In this document: positions 1-9,374 of the stretch, one piece after another
Position numbering within the stretch: the first letter of the stretch is position 1
Layout: every line of letters starts with the position of its first letter
Source: Breznakibacter sp047600785
GTDB lineage: Bacteria; Bacteroidota; Bacteroidia; Bacteroidales; Marinilabiliaceae
DNA length: 64,000 bases
NCBI GenBank assembly: GCA_047600785.1
Contig: JASGKH010000001.1
Span: 310,001 to 374,000 of the forward strand
Reading direction: 5' to 3'
Position numbers and translations under genes: made by a program
Notes under the pieces: model-generated
What the model saw: the letters and a program-made list of their open reading frames with translations, nothing else
The model's database searches: none
Told to the model about the DNA's origin: nothing

Positions 1-2
1 TC

Positions 3-2955
3 GAAACCCTTTGGTGGATGCTCAAAGAGCTTTACAAAAAAGGATTGCTTTATAAAGGGTATACTATTCAGCCTTACTCGCCCGCGGCAGGTACCGGCCT
101 GAGCACCCACGAACTGAACCAGCCCGGTTGTTATCGCGATGTGAAGGATACCACCTGCGTGGCCCAGTTTAAAGTCGTCAAAAACGAAAAATCATCGTTT
201 CTTTTCGATAACGATGGGGATGTTTACATTTTGGCATGGACCACCACGCCATGGACGTTGCCTTCGAACACCGCATTGTGCGTGGGACCGAATATTAGCT
301 ACGTCAAAGTTAGGACCTTTAATCCGTACACAGGGTCTCCTTTGTCGGTGGTAGTGGCGAAAGAATTGGTCGGAGCCCATTTTAACGCAAAAAATGCCGA
401 ATTGCCATTCGACGAATATAAAACCGGTGACAAAAATATTCCGTTCAGGGTATCGGGTGAATATACAGGCACACAGCTCGAAAGGAATCCAATATGAACA
501 ACTTTTTCCATGGGTAAAACCTATGGGCGATGCTTTCAGGGTAATTACCGGCGATTTTGTGACCACCGAAGATGGCACTGGCATCGTTCACATCGCACCG
601 ACTTTTGGTGCCGATGATGCCCGTGTGGCCAAACAATCGGGCATTGCGCCTTTGCATTTGGTCGATAAGGACGGGAAGTCGCAACCCATGGTCGATCGTA
701 CGGGGAAATATTTCCTGGTCGAGGATCTTGATCCCGATTTTGTGGCCAGCCATGTGAACGTGTCTCTTTACAACGAGTTTGCAGGCCGCTTTGTGAAAAA
801 CGCTTACGATCCGTCGCTGACAGAAAACGATAACACGCTTGACGTGGATTTGTCGGTGCAGCTAAAAAAAGAGAATAAAGTATTTAAGATCGAGAAGCAC
901 GTCCACAATTATCCCCATTGTTGGCGTACCGATAAACCGGTGCTCTATTATCCGCTCGATTCGTGGTTTATCCGCACCACCGCGGTGCGTGAACGAATGA
1001 TCGAGCTTAACAACACCATCAACTGGAAACCTGCGTCTACCGGAAGCGGCCGCTTTGGCAAATGGCTCGAAAATCTGGTGGATTGGAACCTCAGCCGGTC
1101 GCGTTATTGGGGAACGCCGCTTCCTATTTGGCGTACCGAAGATGGCGCCGAGGAAAAATGCATTGGTTCGGCAGAGGAGCTAACAATCGAAATCGAAAAG
1201 GCCATCAATGCGGGCGTGATGGAGAAAAATCCGTTCGCGGGATTCAAACCCAATGATTTTTCGAAAGAGAATTACAACAAATTGGATTTACACCGTCCCT
1301 ACGTCGATCAAATCGTTTTGGTTGCCGATAGCGGAAAGCTCATGTACCGCGAGTCGGACCTGATCGATGTGTGGTTCGATTCAGGTGCCATGCCTTATGC
1401 GCAAGTGCATTTTCCTTTCGAAGCAAATTTGGAAGGGGTATTCCCTGCCGACTTTATTGCCGAAGGCGTGGACCAGACCCGTGGTTGGTTCTTTACCCTC
1501 CACGCGTTGGCAACTATGCTGTTCGACTCGGTGGCGTTTAAGAATATTGTCTCCAACGGGTTGGTACTCGATAAAAACGGCAATAAAATGTCCAAGCGTT
1601 TGGGCAATGCCGTCGACCCGTTTGACACGATCGAACAACATGGTTCCGACCCTTTACGTTGGTACATGATTTCGAATGCACAGCCTTGGGACAACCTTAA
1701 GTTTGACATATCGGGCGTTGAGGAAGTGAAACGTAAATTCTTCGGTACGCTTTACAACACCTATTCATTTTTTGTCCTCTATGCAAACATTGATGGGTAC
1801 AAAGGAACGGAACCGGTCGTTCCCATTGGGAAGCGTCCCGAGATAGACCGTTGGGTAATGTCGCTTCTCAACAGCTTGATAAAAGAAGTGACCGAGGCGT
1901 ACGAGACTTATGAACCGACCAAAGCAGCCCGTGCCATCCAGAACTTTGTGGGCGAAAATCTTAGCAATTGGTACGTTCGCCTGAACCGTAAGCGTTTTTG
2001 GGGGGGAAGCTTTACCGAAGATAAATTGGCAGCTTACCAAACCCTTCACGCTTGTTTGGAGGCTGTCGCATTGTTGGGTGCACCCATTGCCCCGTTCTTT
2101 ATGGATCGGCTTTTTTGTGATCTCAACAAAGTATCGAAACGTTTCAATGAAACTTCGGTACATTTAGCTGCTGTGCCAATTGTGGACGAATCTGTTATCG
2201 ACAAACAATTAGAGGAACGGATGCAGTATGCACAGGATATTTCTTCAATGGTACTGGCCCTTCGTCGCAAGGTTGCCATCAAAGTTCGCCAGCCATTGCA
2301 GAAAATGATGATTCCCATCCTTGACGAAGAGTTCGAAACACAGCTTGAACGGGTGAAAGATCTTGTTTTGGCTGAAGTGAACGTGAAGGAAATTGATTTT
2401 CTGAAAGATTCGGCCGGGATTTTAGTGAAGAAAATCAAACCCAATTTTAAAACACTGGGACCTAAATACGGCAAATTGATGAAACCCATCACGGAGGCTA
2501 TTGCCAACATGGGACAAGCCGATATTGCAGTTCTTGAAAAGAATGGTACTTTTTCTGTCCAAATTAACGGCGAGGCCATTGGGCTTGGATTGGAACACGT
2601 GGAGATTATGTCGGAAGACATTCCCGGATGGCTGGTCGCCTCGGAAGGAAAAATTACGGTTGCACTTGACGTAAATGTGACTTCCGAATTAAGGGAAGAA
2701 GGGATTGCCCGCGAATTTATCAACCGTATCCAGAACATCCGTAAAGACTCGGGTTTTGATGTGACCGACAAGGTGAATATTAAAATCCAACGCCATGATG
2801 CCATCAACAGTGCCATTGAGAAACACCGTGATTACATTGCGGCTCAAACATTGGCTGTTAATATCTTGTTGATTGATTCTTGTGACGATTCTACGGCGAA
2901 AAGCGTAGATATTGACGAAGAAATTATAACTTTCATCTCCGTAACGCTAGCCTAA
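3..2955 (+). CDS. ileS: isoleucyl-tRNA synthetase, 3' part, with one frameshift
   Basis: Class I aminoacyl-tRNA synthetase that charges tRNA-Ile in the cytoplasm. The 5' end lies outside the window; about 980 codons remain. Reading starts in the frame of position 3 (ETLWWMLKELYKKGL, typical of the IleRS catalytic/editing junction) and continues after about position 482 in the +1 frame (GIQYEQLFPWV). Removing one A from the AAA at 481-483 restores a continuous IleRS sequence across the break. Downstream the WFDSGAMP motif (near 1372) and the KMSKR signature (1585-1599) are intact, and the anticodon-binding C-terminal region runs to the stop. Because IleRS is essential and everything else is well preserved, a sequencing or consensus error is more likely than a true pseudogene. 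The dksA-like gene follows 34 bp later, a usual Bacteroidota arrangement. Confidence 0.95.
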
Positions 2956-2989
2956 CGCTAGTTTAGTAGAAACCATAAATCTGAGACCT

Positions 2990-3367
2990 ATGGCCGAGAG
3001 AACCAGATATTCCGACGAAGAACTCCTTGAGTTCAAAGAAATAATCCTTAAGAAGCTCGACCAGGCAAAACGGGATTATGAGTTGTTGAAAAACACCATT
3101 ACCCATGGCGACGGAAACGACACGCAAGACACTTCACCCACATTTAAGGTGTTGGAAGAAGGGGCTGCTGTATTGTCGAAAGAAGAAGCCGGAAAATTGG
3201 CACAACGCCAACAGAAGTTTATCCAATATCTTCAAGCTGCGTTGGTGCGAATCGAGAACAAAACTTATGGCATCTGTCGGGAAACCGGCGTGTTGATTCC
3301 AAAAGAGAGGCTTAGGGCCGTACCCCATGCCACGCTTAGCATTGATGCGAAACAAAAGCAGAAGTAA
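2990..3367 (+). CDS. TraR/DksA-family protein with degenerate zinc finger
   Basis: Small (125 aa) DksA/TraR-type protein. Relatives bind RNA polymerase through the secondary channel and modulate initiation with ppGpp. The N-terminal two thirds is charged and helical (coiled-coil region, about residues 8-90). The C-terminal part keeps the family signature YGICRETG...IPKERLRAVPHA, but only one of the four zinc-binding cysteines (in GIC) remains; the others are replaced (CRET instead of CxxC, and LSID where the second pair would be). This loss is, to my knowledge, common in Bacteroidota copies, so the fold is probably stabilised without zinc. It lies between ileS and lspA, with a terminator just after it. 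Function in transcription control is inferred from the family. Confidence 0.85.
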   Translation: MAERTRYSDEELLEFKEIILKKLDQAKRDYELLKNTITHGDGNDTQDTSPTFKVLEEGAAVLSKEEAGKLAQRQQKFIQYLQAALVRIENKTYGICRETGVLIPKERLRAVPHATLSIDAKQKQK

Positions 3368-3393
3368 AAAAGATCTTTTTTCTTAAAAGGAAT

Positions 3394-3436
3394 AAAGGGC
3401 GACTAGGAGGGAATCCGTTCTCTACGTCGCCTTTTT
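3394..3436 (+). terminator. intrinsic terminator after the dksA-like gene
   Basis: Stem GGCGAC (3398-3403) pairs with GTCGCC (3426-3431), extended by AAA upstream and a run of five T at 3432-3436. An inner TAG/CTA pairing can lengthen the stem. It ends the ileS-dksA transcript, and its tail abuts the lspA promoter. Confidence 0.75.
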
Positions 3437-3437
3437 G

Positions 3438-3470
3438 TTTGTTAGCCTTTGATAAATCAATTATGTTTGT
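3438..3470 (+). promoter_or_regulatory. Bacteroidota-type promoter for lspA
   Basis: TTTG at 3438-3441, a 20-nt spacer, then TATGTTTGT at 3462-3470 (fits TAnnTTTGY). The lspA start codon lies 43 bp downstream. This is the primary sigma factor pattern known for Bacteroidota. The element starts inside the T-tract of the previous terminator. Confidence 0.6.
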
Positions 3471-3513
3471 ACCCGCTTTGGGAGATGCCCGTTATCCATA
3501 AAAATTCTGTGAC

Positions 3514-4134
3514 ATGACGATACAAAAGAAAGCTCTGTTGGTGATATTTCTGGTTTTGGTTTTGGACCAAGCATTGAAGATTTGGATTAAGACCCACATG
3601 ATGTTGGGTGAGGAATTTAAAGTGTTCGGTTGGTTTTACATCCACTTTGTCGAAAACAACGGAATGGCTTTCGGGATGGAATTTGCCGGGAAATTTGGGA
3701 AAATGTTTCTTAGCGTTTTTCGGATCATCGCCGTATCGGCCATTGGGTACTACTTGTACCGTATGATGCAGAAAGGAGCCACCACCGGACTTGTAATCAG
3801 CGTGTCGTTGATATTGGCCGGTGCCATTGGGAACATTATCGACAGTGCGTTTTATGGAATGATCTTTAACGAAAGCTACTCGCAAGTGGCCACTCTTTTG
3901 CCTGAAGGGGGAGGATATGCGTCATTTTTGCACGGAAGGGTGGTCGACATGTTTTATTTCCCGATTTTAAAAGGTACTTATCCGTCATGGATGCCATTTG
4001 TCGGAGGCAACCAATTTATATTTTTCCGACCGGTGTTCAATCTGGCCGACTCTGCCATCACGGTGGGGATTTTCACGATCATTATTTTTCAACGTCGTTT
4101 TTTTAAAGAACATGGCGAAGATGCGAGCAACTAA
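3514..4134 (+). CDS. lspA: lipoprotein signal peptidase (signal peptidase II)
   Basis: Inner-membrane aspartic protease that cleaves prolipoprotein signal peptides after lipid modification. Four hydrophobic segments are visible: the N-terminal helix, a segment around residues 65-85, one around 90-110, and the C-terminal helix. The family motifs FVENNGMAFG, GAIGNIIDS (catalytic Asp near residue 110) and FNLADSAI (second catalytic Asp near 179) are present. At 206 aa it is longer than E. coli LspA (about 165 aa) because of an insertion between the third and fourth helices, which is usual in this phylum. It presumably processes the lipoproteins seen elsewhere in the window (GH28, SusD-like, SGNH protein). 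It has its own promoter just upstream. Confidence 0.95.
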   Translation: MTIQKKALLVIFLVLVLDQALKIWIKTHMMLGEEFKVFGWFYIHFVENNGMAFGMEFAGKFGKMFLSVFRIIAVSAIGYYLYRMMQKGATTGLVISVSLILAGAIGNIIDSAFYGMIFNESYSQVATLLPEGGGYASFLHGRVVDMFYFPILKGTYPSWMPFVGGNQFIFFRPVFNLADSAITVGIFTIIIFQRRFFKEHGEDASN

Positions 4135-4280
4135 TTGATAGTATATCTCGTCTTTGTTTCATCCCGGTTATTGGGAAGGACGCCGGGTTGATGCAATAAA
4201 ACCCTTTTTCCTGCGTTGCTTGAATACTCATTCAGTTTTTTATGAGTGTTGTTTTTTGTTGACTTTTTTGTGCAATTCAT

Positions 4281-6749
4281 ATGAAGATTTCTACAACCAC
4301 CATGCTTCGTTTAACCATCAGCCTTTTTGTGTGTTTGAGTGTGTGTACGCTGTCCCTCTCTCAATCAACCACTACCGCGAATAAAAATGTGGACCCTCAA
4401 ACGGTGAATGTGTCCAATCTGACAGACCAGCAGATATTGACCCTTATGAGGGAGATAGAGAAGCGTGGTTTGAGCGAAAGTGAAGCCATTACGTTGGCAC
4501 GTGCCAGAGGGATGAGTCAAAGCCAGATAGATCAGCTTCGCCAGCGAATGAATGAATTAAAGCTCAAAAAGCTCAATGGAGAAATAGAAGGAAAGGCTGG
4601 CTCATCGATGGATAACACGATGTTGGCCGAAGGTGAAGGAGAGGATATGTTGTCCGTTAAAATTCCTGTCGATTCGGCTAAAACAGATATAAGGATATTC
4701 GGATTTCAGTTTTTCAATAACGAAAAACTTACGTTTGAGCCAAACGTGAAAATTCCCGTGTCGCCATCGTATGTCGTAGGTCCTGGCGACCAGGTATTGA
4801 TTGATGTGTGGGGTGCTTCCCAAAAAAGCTATGAACTTGAAATAGACCGTAATGGCATGATCAATATTATCGATGTGGGGCCGATCTCTGTTGGTGGGCT
4901 TACGTTGGAGAATGCCAAAAATAAGATCATACAGCGGCTATCTTCCATTTACAGCGACCTAAATTCTTCATCGCCTAGAACGTTTGCCAATGTACACCTG
5001 GGCACTATCAAGGCAATTAAAGTGAATGTGGTTGGTGAAGTATTCGCCCCGGGCACTTACACATTGCCGGGTACTGCTACAGCTTTTAATGCACTTTATT
5101 TGGCCGGTGGCCCCAATGTGAACGGATCGTTTCGGGACATTCATGTGATCCGTGACGGGCAGGTTGTGAACCGCTTGGATGTTTATGATTTTCTGATAAA
5201 CGGCAATGGGTTGGTTAATATGCCATTGCGGGACAATGATGTCGTAATGGTGCCCACTTACCTGAACCGGGTAAGAGTGGGGGGACAATTTAAACGCAAC
5301 GGGATCTTTGAAGCCAAGGAGAATGAGAAAGTGAGCGATTTGATCAAGTTTGCAGGCGGGTTTACCGAGAAAGCCTATACTGGGCGTTTGGAATTGTACC
5401 GGAATACATCAAAGCAAAGGCAGTTTAAAAACGTGTTGGATAAAGAATATGTAGATTTTTTCTTACAAAGCGGTGATAGCATTTATGCGGGCGATATATT
5501 GGAACGATTCGAGAACAAGGTGACTATCGAAGGTGCCGTTTATCGTCCCGGAAATTATGAACTTACCGAGGGCCTTACGCTTTCGCAACTGATAGGGCAG
5601 GCCGATGGGCTGAGGGAAGATGCGTTCATGAACCGGGCATTGCTGACCCGTTTGAATAAAGATCTGTCATTGCAAAGTATCGCGTTTAAAGTGTCTGATA
5701 TCGTGAATGGTTCATCCGACATTTCATTAGAGCGCGAGGATATCGTGACCATTTCATCGATCAATGACCTTAGAGAGATGCAAACGATTAAAATCAGCGG
5801 AGAAGTTCAACTTCCCGGAGAATATGATTATCGGGACAACATGACGCTTTCCGATTTGGTGTTTATTGCTGGGGGGTTCCGTGAATCGGCCACTGAAGCA
5901 TCGGTCGAGATTGTCCGTAGGTTAAGTTACGATGAAGCCAATGATTTTGGCAACAAAGTGGCCCATGTTTACCAGTTCTCGATATCTCGCGATTTGAGGT
6001 TTAATGAGCAAGATGCCCGTTTTGCGATTAGGCCGTTTGACCAGGTTTTTGTGCGTCGTGCCCCGTCATTTGCAGAAGCTGGTGCCATACGGATTATTGG
6101 CGAGGTGAAATATGCTGGAGAATTCGGATTATCTTCCAAGAAAGAGCGTTTAAGTGACATCATTAAGCGGGCCGGAGGACTTTCGCCGGACGCATCGCCC
6201 GAATCGGCCATGTTGACGCGGAAGGTGGAGGTGTCGAACAAAATAAAACGCTTGCGTGCGGAACTCCTCATGAAAGATAGTACCCTGACATTCTCCGATA
6301 TGGACTTTGAAGTGGTGGGGATAAATTTAAAACGAGTTATGGAAAATCAAGGAAGCCGTGAAGACATATTTATCCAGCCGGGGGATGAGCTTGTGATCCC
6401 ACGAGAAATACAGACGGTAAAAATTTCGGGAGAGGTGTTGAATCCAATCTCCGTTGCTTACCAAAAAGGGACCGGTATGCGTAATTACATCGATCAGGGA
6501 GGAGGCTTTGGGGTTAAAGCCAAACGGGGCCGGGTATATGTTATCCATGCCAATGGGGTTGCGTCCTCTACCAAAAGTTTTTTCTTTTTTCGCAGTTACC
6601 CTACGGTGACGGCAGGTGCCGAGATTGTGGTGCCGCAACGTCCGGAAAGAGAAGGTATCCCTCCATCCACATGGATATCGCTTGCGGGAACATTGGCCAG
6701 TATAAGTTTGACGATAGCCACTATTGCAAATATGAAGTCTTCAGAGTAA
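4281..6749 (+). CDS. SLBB-domain polysaccharide export protein (Wza-like), copy 1
   Basis: 822-aa exported protein of the polysaccharide export family (outer-membrane channel of capsule or exopolysaccharide secretion). It has an N-terminal signal peptide ending near SLSQ without a lipobox, then a helical region (about residues 45-100, NLTDQQILTLMREIEKRG). The polysaccharide export domain begins at PSYVVGPGDQVLIDVWG (about residues 160-250). Several SLBB beta-grasp repeats follow (recurring VxGEVxxPGxY-type motifs near residues 250, 415, 505, 605 and 715). A hydrophobic C-terminal helix (WISLAGTLASISL) may insert in the outer membrane, as the Wza C-terminus does. It is followed 175 bp later by a close paralogue of the same layout. 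An alternative start is the Met at 4302. Confidence 0.9.
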   Translation: MKISTTTMLRLTISLFVCLSVCTLSLSQSTTTANKNVDPQTVNVSNLTDQQILTLMREIEKRGLSESEAITLARARGMSQSQIDQLRQRMNELKLKKLNGEIEGKAGSSMDNTMLAEGEGEDMLSVKIPVDSAKTDIRIFGFQFFNNEKLTFEPNVKIPVSPSYVVGPGDQVLIDVWGASQKSYELEIDRNGMINIIDVGPISVGGLTLENAKNKIIQRLSSIYSDLNSSSPRTFANVHLGTIKAIKVNVVGEVFAPGTYTLPGTATAFNALYLAGGPNVNGSFRDIHVIRDGQVVNRLDVYDFLINGNGLVNMPLRDNDVVMVPTYLNRVRVGGQFKRNGIFEAKENEKVSDLIKFAGGFTEKAYTGRLELYRNTSKQRQFKNVLDKEYVDFFLQSGDSIYAGDILERFENKVTIEGAVYRPGNYELTEGLTLSQLIGQADGLREDAFMNRALLTRLNKDLSLQSIAFKVSDIVNGSSDISLEREDIVTISSINDLREMQTIKISGEVQLPGEYDYRDNMTLSDLVFIAGGFRESATEASVEIVRRLSYDEANDFGNKVAHVYQFSISRDLRFNEQDARFAIRPFDQVFVRRAPSFAEAGAIRIIGEVKYAGEFGLSSKKERLSDIIKRAGGLSPDASPESAMLTRKVEVSNKIKRLRAELLMKDSTLTFSDMDFEVVGINLKRVMENQGSREDIFIQPGDELVIPREIQTVKISGEVLNPISVAYQKGTGMRNYIDQGGGFGVKAKRGRVYVIHANGVASSTKSFFFFRSYPTVTAGAEIVVPQRPEREGIPPSTWISLAGTLASISLTIATIANMKSSE

Positions 6750-6894
6750 TGGTATGTAAATGAAATTGCTAGTGGATTGTGGCTATACCAATTCGTTGTT
6801 GAATAAACCGTTTTTTGAACTTTCTAAGTGTTTGGCAAACGGTTAAAAATGTTCTGGGGGAACATTGGATCGTCTTCTTCTAATAAAATATTAT

Positions 6895-6903
6895 TAGTTT
6901 TGC
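6895..6903 (+). promoter_or_regulatory. -7 promoter element before the second SLBB gene
   Basis: TAGTTTTGC fits TAnnTTTGY exactly and sits 21 bp before the start codon. No convincing TTTG box lies at the expected distance upstream, so the promoter may be weak or activator-dependent. It suggests that the two tandem export genes can be transcribed separately. Confidence 0.4.
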
Positions 6904-6924
6904 GCGGTTAATAGATTTATTATC

Positions 6925-9369
6925 ATGAAATTTTTGTTTACGCTTCTTTTTTTATTGCCCCTAGGCTTCGTGATTGCTCAGACTCTTCCTGCCGAACTCT
7001 CGTCTGTGGATTTGAAAACGGTAAGGGTAGATGATTTGACAGATGATCAGATACGATCTATTGCCGATAAGTTGGAAGAACGGTCAATGACTATTGATCA
7101 GGTCGAGAGTATCGCTTTGGGACGTGGAATGAGCAAGTTGGAATTTAATAAATTAAGGCAACGATTGACATTGTTGCCAGTCAGCGAGACGACCAAGAAA
7201 AAGGAATTGAAAAAAGATAGTATTGCTGCACAAAAAAAGCTGGATGAGTTTAACAAGCGTTTGCCTTTCGATATTCTGAAAGAAAGGGATAGTTCACGGG
7301 TTTTTGGAAGGTATTTATTCTTAAATCCCGATATTTCATTCGAACCGAACCTAAACATCCCCACACCAAAGAATTATGTGTTGGCGGCAGGTGATCAGAT
7401 AGACGTGAATGTTTGGGGAAATTCCCAGTTTAGTTATCAGTTTAAGCTTGATTCCCACGGTGAAGTGATTGTTCCTTATGTGGGGGTTATTAACTTGAGT
7501 GGGCAGACCATCGAATCGGCCACAGGAAAATTAAAGGCTGAACTCTCAAAAATCTATTCGGGGCTCGTGGCTGCGCAACCAAATACGTTTTTATCCGTCA
7601 ATCTGTCCGAGGTACGAAGCATAAAGGTGAATATATTAGGACAGGTATCGGTGCCCGGTTCGTTTACATTGCCGGGTTTCGCCACGGTATTCAACGCGTT
7701 ATACGCAGCAGGAGGCCCTAACGATAAAGGATCGTTTCGGAATATCAAAGTGGTGCGGAACGGCAAAGCCATTACGACAATTGATTTATATTCATTGTTG
7801 ACCAAAGGAGAATTGGAAAATGATATCCGATTGCAAGATCAGGACGTGATATTTGTGGATAACTACCTATGTCATGTGTCAGCTGAAGGGAGCTTTCGTC
7901 AGGCAGGCATTTTTGAATTGAAAAAAGGCGAAACGTTGAATGATTTGCTTCATTACAGCGGGGGACTTGAAGCCAGTGCCTACAAAAATTTGTTAAGTGT
8001 GGTTCGAAAAACCGGAAAGCAAAATAGGATGATGGATGTCGAAGAAACTTTCTTTGGCTCGTTTGCCTTGCAGGATGGGGATATGGTAACCGCAGGCAAA
8101 GCCCTGGAGCTTTTTGATAACCGTGTGGAAGTAAAAGGTGCTGTGTATAGACCGGGCATGTACGAACAAACTGAAGAATTGACGTTAGCCGGTTTAATTG
8201 CCAAAGTTGAAGGGTTTCGGGGGGATGCATTTTTGCAAAAGGTAACTGTTTACCGTCAAAAGGATGATTTCTCCCAAGAGGCTTTTTCTTTGGATTGTTC
8301 CGGTGCAATTCCTGAGTTTTCCCTTATTAGAGAAGATGTGGTGTATGTGCCTTCCATATTTGACCTTCGCGAAGAATGGGGCGTGAACGTGGAAGGAGAG
8401 GTAAATAAACCCGGAAGGTTGCCGTTCATCGAAAATACAACGATTGCCGATATAATTGTATTGGCTGGAGGGTTGAAAGAATCGGCAAGTTATGCAAGGA
8501 TCGAAGTGGCAAGACGTATGAAGGATCCGTTTTCGGAGGCCTATGCTAAAGAATCGGCGAAATTGTTTACATTCTCCATATTACCCAACCTTTTGCTTCC
8601 TGATGAAGCCAAGCGGTTCAGACTGGAACCGTTTGACCAGGTCATCATAAGGCGTTCGCCGGCATATAGCCAACCGCAAACCATTATGGTGGAAGGAGAG
8701 ACTTTTTTCCCGGGGCAATATGCGCTCCTGGATAAGCAAGAATATATTTCCGACATCATCAAACGGGCTGGTGGTTTAACTCCTTATGCATATCCTGAAG
8801 GGGCCAGATTGGAACGAGAAATCAAACAAAAGCGGGATAAGGAGATAAAAGAACAATTGGTAGAACATATACGCAGTGCATCGAAAAAGGGTAGTGAGGA
8901 GGATGATTCCCTTTTGATTATGGAGGACAAGCCTATCATCGTGCCTTTGGATTTGGGGCTTATATTGAGCCATCCCAAAAGTGAACGGGATTTTGTCTTG
9001 ATGCCAGGCGATAAAATTACGATTCCCACAAGACCAGAAACGGTAACCGTATCGGGTATGGTGTGGCAACCATCGTTGCGGAAATATGAGAAGTCGCTCT
9101 CTCTCAAAAAATACATCAATGCATCGGGAGGGTTTGCCCCCAATGCGAAGAAAAATAAAACATACGTTATTTATGCGAATGGAAGCATAAAAACATCTAA
9201 ACGTATATTTTTTATAACCGATTATCCTTTAGTAAAACCAGGAGCAGAGATTATGGTACCAGCTAAACCTGAAAAGCAAAAGCTGACTACGGGTGAAGCT
9301 GTGTCGATTGCATCGGCATTAAGCTCTGTTGCATTGGTGGTTGTTAGTATTATCACTCTTACCAAGTAA
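6925..9369 (+). CDS. SLBB-domain polysaccharide export protein (Wza-like), copy 2
   Basis: 814-aa paralogue of the preceding gene with the same order of parts. It has a signal peptide (cleavage near VIAQ), a helical N-terminal region (DLTDDQIRSIADKLEERS), the polysaccharide export domain beginning at PKNYVLAAGDQIDVNVWG, a series of SLBB repeats (VxGxVxxPGxF/Y motifs) and a hydrophobic C-terminal helix. A charged Lys/Glu-rich insertion near residues 630-660 is specific to this copy. It probably forms or contributes to the outer-membrane secretion channel. It lies 5 bp before the Wzz-type gene, so those two are clearly co-transcribed. Whether the two copies form one mixed channel or two channels cannot be told from sequence. 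Confidence 0.9.
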   Translation: MKFLFTLLFLLPLGFVIAQTLPAELSSVDLKTVRVDDLTDDQIRSIADKLEERSMTIDQVESIALGRGMSKLEFNKLRQRLTLLPVSETTKKKELKKDSIAAQKKLDEFNKRLPFDILKERDSSRVFGRYLFLNPDISFEPNLNIPTPKNYVLAAGDQIDVNVWGNSQFSYQFKLDSHGEVIVPYVGVINLSGQTIESATGKLKAELSKIYSGLVAAQPNTFLSVNLSEVRSIKVNILGQVSVPGSFTLPGFATVFNALYAAGGPNDKGSFRNIKVVRNGKAITTIDLYSLLTKGELENDIRLQDQDVIFVDNYLCHVSAEGSFRQAGIFELKKGETLNDLLHYSGGLEASAYKNLLSVVRKTGKQNRMMDVEETFFGSFALQDGDMVTAGKALELFDNRVEVKGAVYRPGMYEQTEELTLAGLIAKVEGFRGDAFLQKVTVYRQKDDFSQEAFSLDCSGAIPEFSLIREDVVYVPSIFDLREEWGVNVEGEVNKPGRLPFIENTTIADIIVLAGGLKESASYARIEVARRMKDPFSEAYAKESAKLFTFSILPNLLLPDEAKRFRLEPFDQVIIRRSPAYSQPQTIMVEGETFFPGQYALLDKQEYISDIIKRAGGLTPYAYPEGARLEREIKQKRDKEIKEQLVEHIRSASKKGSEEDDSLLIMEDKPIIVPLDLGLILSHPKSERDFVLMPGDKITIPTRPETVTVSGMVWQPSLRKYEKSLSLKKYINASGGFAPNAKKNKTYVIYANGSIKTSKRIFFITDYPLVKPGAEIMVPAKPEKQKLTTGEAVSIASALSSVALVVVSIITLTK

Positions 9370-9374
9370 TAGCC

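Noticed and set aside
2942..2961. TAACGCTAG repeated at the end of ileS
   Set aside because: Two copies 11 bp apart around the stop codon; probably a local slippage duplication with no further copies seen nearby.
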